DNA of 16,679 bases from Bacteroidales bacterium (lineage in GTDB: Bacteria; Bacteroidota; Bacteroidia; Bacteroidales; P3): NCBI GenBank assembly GCA_016296345.1, contig JAEDJL010000044.1:1-16679 (forward strand), read 5' to 3'. Numbering within the stretch: the stretch's first letter is position 1; each line of letters begins with the position of its first letter. The position numbers and the translations under genes are program-made. This document shows, one piece after another, positions 7,253 to 13,831 of this stretch. Below the pieces are notes generated by a model. That model ran no database searches, was not told the DNA's origin, and saw only the letters and a list, made by a program, of their open reading frames with translations.

Positions 7253-8656
7253 TTAAAATCTTATGCCGAAAGTTGCCTGAACTATGTGATTGCTCTTTTC
7301 TATCGAAGCAATAGCTCCGTCATAGAACTGATAGTTGCCGTTAGTTCTGATATTGGCATAACCAAGGTCGAACAAATAGTGCTTGGTCTTGTATCCGAAA
7401 CCTGCACTTATGGTGTTCATTGCTGCATCGTTAGGTTCGTTGTAAGGATTGCTCATAAAGGAGTATCCACATCTGAGGGCAAGCATTCCGAGCTTCAATT
7501 CTCCTCCCAATCTCAAAGTGTGAGCTGCTCTGAAAAGGTCTTCGACCACACTGTTGAGCTGATTTTCGTAAAGCAAATCGTTGTCAAAACGATACTTCAT
7601 GCTGCTATAATCTGCAAATTCGTAGTCTGCACTTATCGTTCCTCCGATTGCAGAGCTGTTGTTGCCGAGAACCAATGCCATACTGCCCAAAAAGCGGAAC
7701 GGACTTTGAATTGCATACTCGAAAGTAGGAGCTACACTGCCTGCATAGGTGTTATATTTTACCTCCGAGCAGTAATTGTCTTCCATTGCGTAGTATGTAG
7801 GGGTGTGAATGGCAAGTCCGAACCTCAACATATTGATTGGCTTTACTATAACGCCGGCTTTGAAGTTTATTCCCACGCTCGAGAGTTCTTGAATTTCGTT
7901 ATAGGTATAGTAACCGTTGCTTTCGCCTGCCGCATCAAACCTTTCCTCAGAGAAAGAGCTGACACTCTTGTAGTAAGCACAAGGCATACCCATCGTTGTT
8001 CCGAAATAGAACCAATCATCGACGTTTCCGCTGAAAGAGAACGAAAATTCATTGAGATAACCTGTCTCTTTGATTGTTTTGAGTTGTGAGAATGTTCCGC
8101 TCTCATAAATAGAACTCAAAACTCCGTTTGAATCCAAATCGACAACTCCTGCTCTTATAAAATCGTTCTCTGCATCTTGAGCATAGACTATTGCATCTAA
8201 CACAACATCATTGACAAATGACGAGCCTAAGTTGCTTCTCATCATTGTCTTTCGAGAGTTGAAGTTCTTCAAACGGTTAATTCCGAAAGAGAGTTGAACA
8301 TATTTCAAACCGGAACTTTCTGCCGGTATTGTACCTACAAGGGCGAAGTTGCCATAGTTAAATCCTGTTCTGTCATCACTGAAAGACTTGCCTTCAATGT
8401 CTGCATCGGTAAAGTTGAAGTTTATTCCCGAAGAGAAGGTAAGCTCGCTTTTTTTGTACAAACCCAAGCCTGCGGGATTGAAATGTGAAGACATGATGTC
8501 TCCTCCCACCGCTCCGATTGCTCCCGAACGCGAAATATAGTTTGCAGTTCCGTTAAGACCATACTGACTCAACCATAAAGAATAGTCAGGAGAGACTTGT
8601 GCGTTCAGACTTGCGAAAGCACAAATCGATAATGCTAATATGAATATCTTTTTCAT
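7253..8656 (-). CDS. OmpP1/FadL/TodX-family outer-membrane beta-barrel protein
   Basis: A 467-residue exported protein. A classical signal peptide (about 1-19, cleavage after SLNA) precedes the family's N-terminal region, with ARSGAIGAVGG-like ISRSGAIGAVGGD (42-54) and the hallmark NPAGLG (60-65) of FadL-type hatch domains. The remainder is alternating aromatic and polar beta-strands ending in the C-terminal FGIRF, a typical barrel terminus. FadL relatives pass hydrophobic molecules such as fatty acids or aromatics through the outer membrane; the substrate here is unknown. It starts 34 bases after the stop of the lipoprotein gene at 8691-9938, with no promoter evident between them, so the two are probably one transcript. 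Confidence 0.82.
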   Translation of the reverse strand: MKKIFILALSICAFASLNAQVSPDYSLWLSQYGLNGTANYISRSGAIGAVGGDIMSSHFNPAGLGLYKKSELTFSSGINFNFTDADIEGKSFSDDRTGFNYGNFALVGTIPAESSGLKYVQLSFGINRLKNFNSRKTMMRSNLGSSFVNDVVLDAIVYAQDAENDFIRAGVVDLDSNGVLSSIYESGTFSQLKTIKETGYLNEFSFSFSGNVDDWFYFGTTMGMPCAYYKSVSSFSEERFDAAGESNGYYTYNEIQELSSVGINFKAGVIVKPINMLRFGLAIHTPTYYAMEDNYCSEVKYNTYAGSVAPTFEYAIQSPFRFLGSMALVLGNNSSAIGGTISADYEFADYSSMKYRFDNDLLYENQLNSVVEDLFRAAHTLRLGGELKLGMLALRCGYSFMSNPYNEPNDAAMNTISAGFGYKTKHYLFDLGYANIRTNGNYQFYDGAIASIEKSNHIVQATFGIRF

Positions 8657-8690
8657 TGTTTTGTTGTTTTTGTTCTTTGGTTTTCGATTG

Positions 8691-9938
8691 TTATCTCCTT
8701 ATCGAGTGTGAAGAACCCGAACTGCTGCGAGACGAAGAGCCCGAACCCATGCTTCTGCTGCTGCTTGAGCTGCTGCTTCTCGAAGGAGAAGAATATGTAC
8801 TCCTGCTGTTGGAACGATAATTCTGCTGTGAGGAAGAACGATTTATGCTTCTGTTTGTCGAAGGTCTGCTCACAGAGTTTGAACGGTTGATGTTGCGGTT
8901 CGATTTTATCGTCGAAGGTGTTGTTTTTCTGCTTTGTGCAGGAGGATTGTAAGTATTTTTGCTTCGATTGGTGGTTATGGTCGAAGGGTTTGAAGTGCGG
9001 TTGATTGGTTTGGTGCTTCCGCCAATGGTTTTTGTTGCTCCGGTTGTGCGTTGCATTGGTTTTGCAAGCGGTTTTGAAGCATTGGTTGGTTGATTCGAGC
9101 GAGAGATTGCAGGCTTTCCAGCACTCGGAGCAGTCAATGAGCCTGCCGAAGTTGCATTGCGGTTCAATGTAGCATTGCCTCTTGACAAAGTATTTGCAGA
9201 ACCTGTTCCGAGATTTCTCGAAAGCTTTGTTCCATCGATGTTTCCTGCTCTTGTTATCGCTCCTTCGCCTCTGCGAATATATCCCGTGCCTGTCGAAATT
9301 CCTCTGTAAAGATTTGAGTTGTGGTCATGGCTGTTGTAGTAACATATATCGTGATGTGGATAATGATGATGGCAACAGTGGTGATGATGATACGGATAGT
9401 AGTAAGGACTATACCAAGACCAATAGAAAGGATCGTACCAACGAGAATAATAAGTCGGATACCACCAACTGTAACCCAGGTAAATGGACGTTCCCCAATA
9501 GAAAGGGTCGTACGTGTACCAATACATATTGGTATAATAGTCCGCATAGTAGTCGTAATATATCACAGGAGAGTGAAATCTTCTGATTCTCGCACTGTAA
9601 GCGTAGTCATAATAATCGTCTTCGTCGTAGTCGATGTAGCCCGAAGCCGATTGCTCTTGAAGAGTGTCTGCAACAGAGTTCTGATTCGTTGTTTCGGGGT
9701 TTTGAATTACCTCTCTGTACGAATTGGTTTGCTTTACGAAGTTCGCATCTTGATAGACATAATCCGTACTTCTTGCAGGAGTGTCGTTTTTCAAGTATTC
9801 TTCATCGTCAGAAGTTGAATACACATCGTCGCAACTTGCTGCTGTCAAAGCGGCGTTGCAACCCGAAAACATAAGACCTGAAAAGGTCGTAACAACTGCC
9901 AACACCAAAGTCGGCATACCTAATTTCCTGATTTTCAT
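8691..9938 (-). CDS. Tyr/Trp/His-rich low-complexity lipoprotein, function unknown
   Basis: A 415-residue predicted lipoprotein; I do not recognise a catalytic family. The signal peptide ends in FSGC (C27). An acidic segment follows (36-110, with DEDDYYDYAY). Residues about 101-183 are extremely rich in Tyr and Trp and contain YDPFYW twice, 25 residues apart (143-148 and 168-173). Next is a histidine/cysteine block, HHHHCCHHHYPHH (184-196), that looks able to bind metal. From about 220 the chain is basic and low in complexity, full of Ser, Arg, Asn and Thr, ending in runs of Ser-Arg and SHSIRR. Such composition suggests an extended or self-assembling envelope protein. The frame is trustworthy: a consensus promoter, signal peptide and lipobox precede it, and the FadL-type gene follows on the same strand 34 bases later. 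Confidence 0.75.
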   Translation of the reverse strand: MKIRKLGMPTLVLAVVTTFSGLMFSGCNAALTAASCDDVYSTSDDEEYLKNDTPARSTDYVYQDANFVKQTNSYREVIQNPETTNQNSVADTLQEQSASGYIDYDEDDYYDYAYSARIRRFHSPVIYYDYYADYYTNMYWYTYDPFYWGTSIYLGYSWWYPTYYSRWYDPFYWSWYSPYYYPYHHHHCCHHHYPHHDICYYNSHDHNSNLYRGISTGTGYIRRGEGAITRAGNIDGTKLSRNLGTGSANTLSRGNATLNRNATSAGSLTAPSAGKPAISRSNQPTNASKPLAKPMQRTTGATKTIGGSTKPINRTSNPSTITTNRSKNTYNPPAQSRKTTPSTIKSNRNINRSNSVSRPSTNRSINRSSSQQNYRSNSRSTYSSPSRSSSSSSSRSMGSGSSSRSSSGSSHSIRR

Positions 9939-9956
9939 AATACCACTTCTTGTTTT

Positions 9957-9987
9957 TATTGCTTCAAAAAATATTTTTGTACTTTTG
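9957..9987 (+). promoter_or_regulatory. Probable proS promoter
   Basis: TACTTTTG at 9980-9987 followed by C matches TAnnTTTG. The -33 candidate is TATTG at 9957-9961, a weaker fit with an 18-base spacer. It predicts a leader of about 80 bases before the proS ATG. This promoter faces the one at 10006-10037 on the other strand. Confidence 0.5.
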
Positions 9988-10005
9988 CACGGTGTTTACA
10001 AGGGG

Positions 10006-10037
10006 CAAAAGTACTAATTTTTTCTTTTGCTTCCAAA
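10006..10037 (-). promoter_or_regulatory. Promoter of the lipoprotein / FadL-type operon
   Basis: On the minus strand TTTG (10037-10034), 20 bases, then TACTTTTG (10013-10006) followed by C: a full consensus match. It predicts a start near 9999 and a leader of about 60 bases. Its -7 element is one arm of an inverted repeat GTACTTTTGC / GCAAAAGTAC (9979-9988 and 10005-10014) whose other arm is the proS -7 element. Confidence 0.65.
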
Positions 10038-10074
10038 TACTTAGACATAATAATGAGACAAAAAGTTTAGCAAT

Positions 10075-11553
10075 ATGGCAAAAGATTTCGTAAAACGGTC
10101 GGAAAATTACTCCGAATGGTACAATGAATTGGTTGTTAGAGCCGACTTGGCAGAGAATTCGTCTGTCAGAGGTTGCATGGTGATAAAACCTTACGGCTAT
10201 GCGATATGGGAAAAGATGCAATCGGCACTGGATAGTATGTTTAAGGCAACGGGACATCAAAATGCGTACTTTCCGTTGTTCATTCCAAAGTCGTTTTTTG
10301 AGAAAGAAGCAGAACACGTCGAGGGTTTTGCAAAGGAATGTGCCGTTGTAACTCACCACAGGCTCACTCCGAAAAAAGATGGCACCGCAGGATTGGAACC
10401 CGATCCCGATGCAAAACTCGAAGAAGAGCTTATCGTAAGACCGACTTCCGAAACCATTATATGGGATACTTACAAACGCTGGATAAAATCGTACAGAGAC
10501 CTTCCTATTCTTTGCAATCAGTGGGCAAATGTGGTACGTTGGGAAATGAGAACGAGAATGTTTTTGAGAACAGCGGAGTTTTTGTGGCAGGAAGGACACA
10601 CTGCTCACGCCACAAGGGAGGAAGCAGAAGCAGAAGCCAAAAAAATGTTGAATGTATATGCCGACTTTGCAGAAAAATTCATGGCTGTGCCTGTGATAAA
10701 AGGCGTAAAGTCGCCAAACGAACGCTTTGCAGGAGCGGTAGATACCTATTGCATCGAGGCAATGATGCAAGACGGCAAGGCACTTCAAGCAGGTACTTCA
10801 CACTTTTTGGGACAAAATTTCGCAAAAGCCTTCGATGTCAAGTTCCTTTCAAAAGAAAACAAATTAGAATACGTATGGGCTACCTCGTGGGGGGTTTCCA
10901 CACGATTGATGGGGGCGCTTATCATGACGCATTCGGACGATGAGGGTTTGGTATTGCCGCCTGCACTCGCTCCAATTCAAGTTGTTATAATCCCAATCTT
11001 CAAAACCGAAGAAGAATGTGAGAAAATCAACCAACAAGCCCAAAGAATAAAAACCACACTCGAACAACAAGGCATAAGCGTTCGCTATGACGACCGCCGA
11101 GAATACAAACCCGGCTGGAAATTCCACGAATATGAGTTTAAGGGAGTGCCTTTGAGAATAACCATCGGGGCAAGAGACTTGGCAGAAGGCAAATGCGAGA
11201 TTGCAAGACGAGACACCATGAACAAGGAGCTTGTAAATATTGACACGGTTACAGAACTTGTCAAGCCGACACTCGACGATATTCAATCAAACCTTTACAA
11301 CAGAGCGCTCCAATACCGATTGGACAACACCCGAAAGGCAGATACTTGGGAAGAATTTGTCGATATATTGGAACACAAAGGCGGATTTATCTCTGCACAC
11401 TGGGACGGAACACCCGAAACCGAAGAGAAAATCAAGGAACTCACCAAGGCGACAATCCGTTGCATACCTTTTGACAACGAAAAAGAAGAAGGCAGATGCG
11501 TATATAGCGGAAAACCATCATCACAAAGAGTAATCTTTGCAAAAGCATACTAA
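10075..11553 (+). CDS. proS: Prolyl-tRNA synthetase, archaeal/eukaryotic type
   Basis: Cytoplasmic class II enzyme that charges tRNA-Pro with proline using ATP. The 492-residue protein is the short archaeal/eukaryotic-like form, lacking the editing insertion found in E. coli-type ProRS. Visible class II signatures are VRPTSET (121-127), RWE (155-157), motif 2 with RTAEFLWQEGHTAHA (165-179), the proline-binding GTSHFLGQNF (240-249) and motif 3, GALIMTHSDDEGLVLPP (280-296). The anticodon-binding domain starts near 300 (PIQVVIIPI). The C-terminal extension ends RVIFAKAY, with the terminal tyrosine characteristic of this type. The start is the only good ATG, about 80 bases after a promoter element. 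Hairpins begin 14 bases after its stop, so it is probably transcribed alone. Confidence 0.97.
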   Translation: MAKDFVKRSENYSEWYNELVVRADLAENSSVRGCMVIKPYGYAIWEKMQSALDSMFKATGHQNAYFPLFIPKSFFEKEAEHVEGFAKECAVVTHHRLTPKKDGTAGLEPDPDAKLEEELIVRPTSETIIWDTYKRWIKSYRDLPILCNQWANVVRWEMRTRMFLRTAEFLWQEGHTAHATREEAEAEAKKMLNVYADFAEKFMAVPVIKGVKSPNERFAGAVDTYCIEAMMQDGKALQAGTSHFLGQNFAKAFDVKFLSKENKLEYVWATSWGVSTRLMGALIMTHSDDEGLVLPPALAPIQVVIIPIFKTEEECEKINQQAQRIKTTLEQQGISVRYDDRREYKPGWKFHEYEFKGVPLRITIGARDLAEGKCEIARRDTMNKELVNIDTVTELVKPTLDDIQSNLYNRALQYRLDNTRKADTWEEFVDILEHKGGFISAHWDGTPETEEKIKELTKATIRCIPFDNEKEEGRCVYSGKPSSQRVIFAKAY

Positions 11554-11566
11554 TCGAAGATAACAA

Positions 11567-11606
11567 AACGGCGTTTTGAAAAAATAAAACGCCGTTCTAT
11601 TTTGTT
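11567..11606 (+). terminator. Probable proS terminator formed by two repeat units
   Basis: AACGGCGTTTT (11567-11577) pairs with AAAACGCCGTT (11586-11596) around an eight-base A-rich loop, followed by CTATTTTGTT. The hairpin sits 14 bases after the proS stop codon. The two arms are units 1 and 2 of the 21-base array, so array and terminator are the same DNA. Confidence 0.6.
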
Positions 11607-11674
11607 GAAAGGGCGATTTGGCAGAATAACTCGCTGTTTTATTTTACCAAATCGCCCTTTTATTTTTGCCAAAA
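11569..11674 (+). repeat. Degenerate tandem array, exact 21 nt period (array 3a)
   Basis: Unit cores start at 11569 (CGGCG), 11590 (CGCCG), 11611 (GGGCG), 11632 (CGCTG) and 11653 (CGCCC), each exactly 21 bases apart, with TTTTATTTT-type tails and CAAA or GAAA ends as in arrays 1 and 2. Units 3 and 5 also form a 14-bp perfect stem: AAAGGGCGATTTGG (11608-11621) with CCAAATCGCCCTTT (11647-11660), followed by TATTTTTG, a second possible terminator. The array runs into the GATAAT palindrome array. A lone extra unit, CGGCGATTTTTTTGC, is at 11995. Confidence 0.75.
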
Positions 11675-11834
11675 CAGGATTATCAAAAAAAATTCGGCTT
11701 GATAATCGAATTATCATCGCAAGATAATGGTATTATCTTGGCGTGATAATGGTATTATCTTCACATGATAATCAGATTATCATAGTGTGATAATCCGATT
11801 ATCAACAAGAAAAAATTTTGATAATCCTGTTATC
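11673..11834. repeat. GATAAT-NNN-ATTATC palindrome array, exact 22 nt period (array 3b)
   Basis: Five 15-base palindromes GATAAT-NNN-ATTATC start at 11701, 11723, 11745, 11767 and 11789, exactly 22 bases apart. Centres are CGA, GGT, GGT, CAG and CCG. The seven-base spacers (ATCGCAA, TTGGCGT, TTCACAT, ATAGTGT) are unrelated in sequence. A sixth, imperfect copy (right arm GTTATC) starts at 11820. The array is bounded by a 16-base perfect inverted repeat, AACAGGATTATCAAAA (11673-11688) and its complement (11816-11831). Conserved arms with variable centres and spacers suggest binding sites for a dimeric protein, or hairpins, rather than recent copying. Confidence 0.85.
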
Positions 11835-12047
11835 AACCGCATGTAGTGCAGAAAAGAGAGCAAAAATCGAAGAAAATATGAACGTTTTTGCCATTCAATT
11901 TTTACCAAACAAAAACAGGTATTCCTATGTCGCCCTATGGCGTCCTGTTTTCTGAGCAATACTTTTTCAAAAGGGTGTCCGGGTGAAATAAAAACGGCGA
12001 TTTTTTTGCATAGAACGGGAATTGGAGTTTTTGTCGGCTTATTTTTG
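11835..12047 (+). other. Non-coding remainder of the proS-der gap
   Basis: No convincing gene is present. There is an imperfect hairpin, AAAACAGG (11912-11919) with CCTGTTTT (11944-11951), enclosing an inner stem CGCC/GGCG (11931-11942), and a single 21-base repeat unit at 11995-12015. A long opposite-strand frame here continues into der antisense and is not credible. Confidence 0.5.
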
Positions 12048-12055
12048 TACCTTTG
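12048..12055 (+). promoter_or_regulatory. Promoter -7 element of the der operon
   Basis: TACCTTTG followed by C matches TAnnTTTG, 24 bases before the der ATG. A weak -33, ATTGG at 12021-12025, lies 22 bases upstream. It probably drives der, the S4 gene, the prenyltransferase, the radical SAM gene and comEC. Confidence 0.55.
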
Positions 12056-12079
12056 CACGCACGTATCAACTATACTACA

Positions 12080-13393
12080 ATGGGAAACATATTGGCAATA
12101 GTGGGAAGACCAAATGTCGGAAAATCGACTTTGTTTAATCGTCTGACCGAAACAAGAGACGCAATCATTCACTCCGAAGCAGGTGTTACAAGAGACCGCC
12201 ACTACGGAAAGTGTTCTTGGAACGGCAAAGAGTTCTCTGTGATTGACACAGGTGGCTATATTATAGGAAGCGAAGATTGTTTTGAAGAAGAAATTCGCAA
12301 ACAGGTCAAGCTGGCTGTTGAAGAAGCCGACGTGATTTTGTTTTTGGTCGATGTGAAAGAGGGATTGACTTCGAGCGATGAAGATGTTGCAGATATGTTG
12401 CGACGTTCCGACAAAAAAGTGCTTCTTGCTGCAAACAAGGTTGATAGTGCTTTGAGAGCAAATGACCATGTGGAGTTTTATTCTTTGGGATTGGGAGACA
12501 TTTATACCATATCTGCCGTAAATGGTTCGGGAACGGGAGAGCTGTTGGACGAAGTCGTGAAGAATTTCAACACCGAAGAGAGCTTTGAAGACGAGTATGC
12601 AGGCATTCCGAAGATTGCTGTAATCGGAAGACCCAACGTAGGAAAAAGCTCTTTGATAAATGCAATCATCGGACAGCCGAGAAACATTGTTCACAACGCC
12701 GCAGGAACAACACGAGACGCCCTCAGCACCCGCTATAACCTTTTCGGATTTGATTTTCTCATTGTAGATACTGCCGGAATCAGGAAGAAAAACAAAGAAA
12801 TGGAAGATGTGGAGTTCTATTCCGTCATGCGTTCGATACGTTCGATAGAAACGGCAGATGTATGTGTGCTGATGATAGATGCTTCCGAAGGATTGCAGGC
12901 ACAAGACCTCAACCTCTTCTCACTCGTTCAGCGAAACAACAAAGGCGTTGTGATAGTTGTAAACAAATGGGACTTGATTGACAAAGACGGAAAGACACAT
13001 TTGGAATTTGAACAGAAGATAAAAAGCAAAATTGCTCCGTTTGACGATGTGCCAATCATCTTTACGTCGGTGATAAACAAGCAAAGAATATATAAGGTAT
13101 TGGAAACGGCAAGAGAAGTCTATGCTTCACGCAGCCGACAGATTACAACCTCGGAGTTAAACGAGCGATTGCTCCCTATTGTCAAAGAACAAAACCCTCC
13201 TCCTGCCTACAAAGGAAAATATGTCAAGATAAAATACATAACGCAGCTCAAAACACCCTATCCGCAGTTCGTTTTTTACTGCAATCTTCCCCAATACGTC
13301 AAAGAACCCTACAAAAGATTTGTCGAAAACCGCCTGAGAGAGATGTACAACTTCAAGGGAGTTCCGATAACAATCTATTTCCGTGCCAAATAG
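12080..13393 (+). CDS. der: Ribosome biogenesis GTPase Der (EngA)
   Basis: An essential GTPase with two tandem G domains that assists 50S ribosomal subunit assembly. The 437-residue product has G domain 1 with GRPNVGKS (9-16), DTGG (56-59) and NKVD (119-122), and G domain 2 with GRPNVGKS (183-190), DTAG (230-233) and NKWD (295-298). A KH-like C-terminal domain runs from about 355 and ends PITIYFRAK. All nucleotide-binding motifs are intact and length is normal. ATG at 12080 is the start; a TTG 27 bases upstream lies inside the -7 promoter element and cannot be used. It heads a compact operon, with the S4-domain gene 20 bases downstream. Confidence 0.97.
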   Translation: MGNILAIVGRPNVGKSTLFNRLTETRDAIIHSEAGVTRDRHYGKCSWNGKEFSVIDTGGYIIGSEDCFEEEIRKQVKLAVEEADVILFLVDVKEGLTSSDEDVADMLRRSDKKVLLAANKVDSALRANDHVEFYSLGLGDIYTISAVNGSGTGELLDEVVKNFNTEESFEDEYAGIPKIAVIGRPNVGKSSLINAIIGQPRNIVHNAAGTTRDALSTRYNLFGFDFLIVDTAGIRKKNKEMEDVEFYSVMRSIRSIETADVCVLMIDASEGLQAQDLNLFSLVQRNNKGVVIVVNKWDLIDKDGKTHLEFEQKIKSKIAPFDDVPIIFTSVINKQRIYKVLETAREVYASRSRQITTSELNERLLPIVKEQNPPPAYKGKYVKIKYITQLKTPYPQFVFYCNLPQYVKEPYKRFVENRLREMYNFKGVPITIYFRAK

Positions 13394-13413
13394 TTTGAAA
13401 ACACTTTTGCAAA

Positions 13414-13791
13414 ATGGAAGTAAGGATTGACAAATGGCTGTGGGCTGTAAGGCTTTACAAAACTCGTTCGCTTGCAAGTGAGGCTTGCAGGTTGGGAAAG
13501 GTCGTTTGTAATGGTACAAAGGTCAAACCCTCACACGAAGTAAAGGAAAACGATATTTATCAAATCAATATCGACCAACTGCACCGAAAAGTGAGAGTAG
13601 TACAACTTCTTTCCAACCGAGTGGGAGCAAAAGATGTTGCAAAATATATGGAAGACCTCACTCCGCAAGAAGAATATGAGAGAATAAAACTTGCAAGGCA
13701 GAGTGCCTTTGAGGCAAGAGACCGCGGAACAGGCAGACCGAGCAAACGCGACAGGCGAATGCTCGAAAACTTCAAGCAGGAAGGATTTTGA
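13414..13791 (+). CDS. hslR: S4-domain RNA-binding protein, Hsp15/HslR-like
   Basis: A 125-residue basic protein. The S4 RNA-binding domain spans about residues 2-60 with the signature RIDKWLWAVRLYKTRSLASEAC then GKVVCNGTKVKPSHEVKENDI. The C-terminal tail (about 75-125) is charged and helical, ending in a Lys/Arg-rich stretch. In E. coli, Hsp15 binds 50S subunits carrying a stalled nascent chain and helps recycle them. The match is to that family, though the Bacteroidota member's exact role is inferred. It lies 20 bases after der, consistent with a shared ribosome-related task, and 40 bases before the prenyltransferase gene. Confidence 0.86.
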   Translation: MEVRIDKWLWAVRLYKTRSLASEACRLGKVVCNGTKVKPSHEVKENDIYQINIDQLHRKVRVVQLLSNRVGAKDVAKYMEDLTPQEEYERIKLARQSAFEARDRGTGRPSKRDRRMLENFKQEGF

Positions 13792-13831
13792 AAAACATCG
13801 ATTTACAATCACAAAAAAAACATAACTTACG

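Noticed and set aside
7286..8089. 267-codon plus-strand open frame
   Set aside because: Antisense to the FadL-type gene, whose signal peptide, NPAGLG motif and barrel terminus are clear.
9182..9818. Plus-strand open frames opposite the lipoprotein gene
   Set aside because: The low-complexity sequence leaves several frames open. The lipoprotein frame alone has a promoter, signal peptide and lipobox.
9964..10788. 274-codon minus-strand open frame
   Set aside because: Antisense to proS; Cys/Phe/His-rich nonsense composition typical of a shadow frame.
11701..11834. CRISPR array
   Set aside because: Repeats are 15 bases and spacers seven, the repeats are palindromic with variable centres, and no cas gene is present.
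11780..12904. 374-codon minus-strand open frame
   Set aside because: It runs antisense through der, has no recognisable domain or promoter, and starts inside the second GTPase domain.
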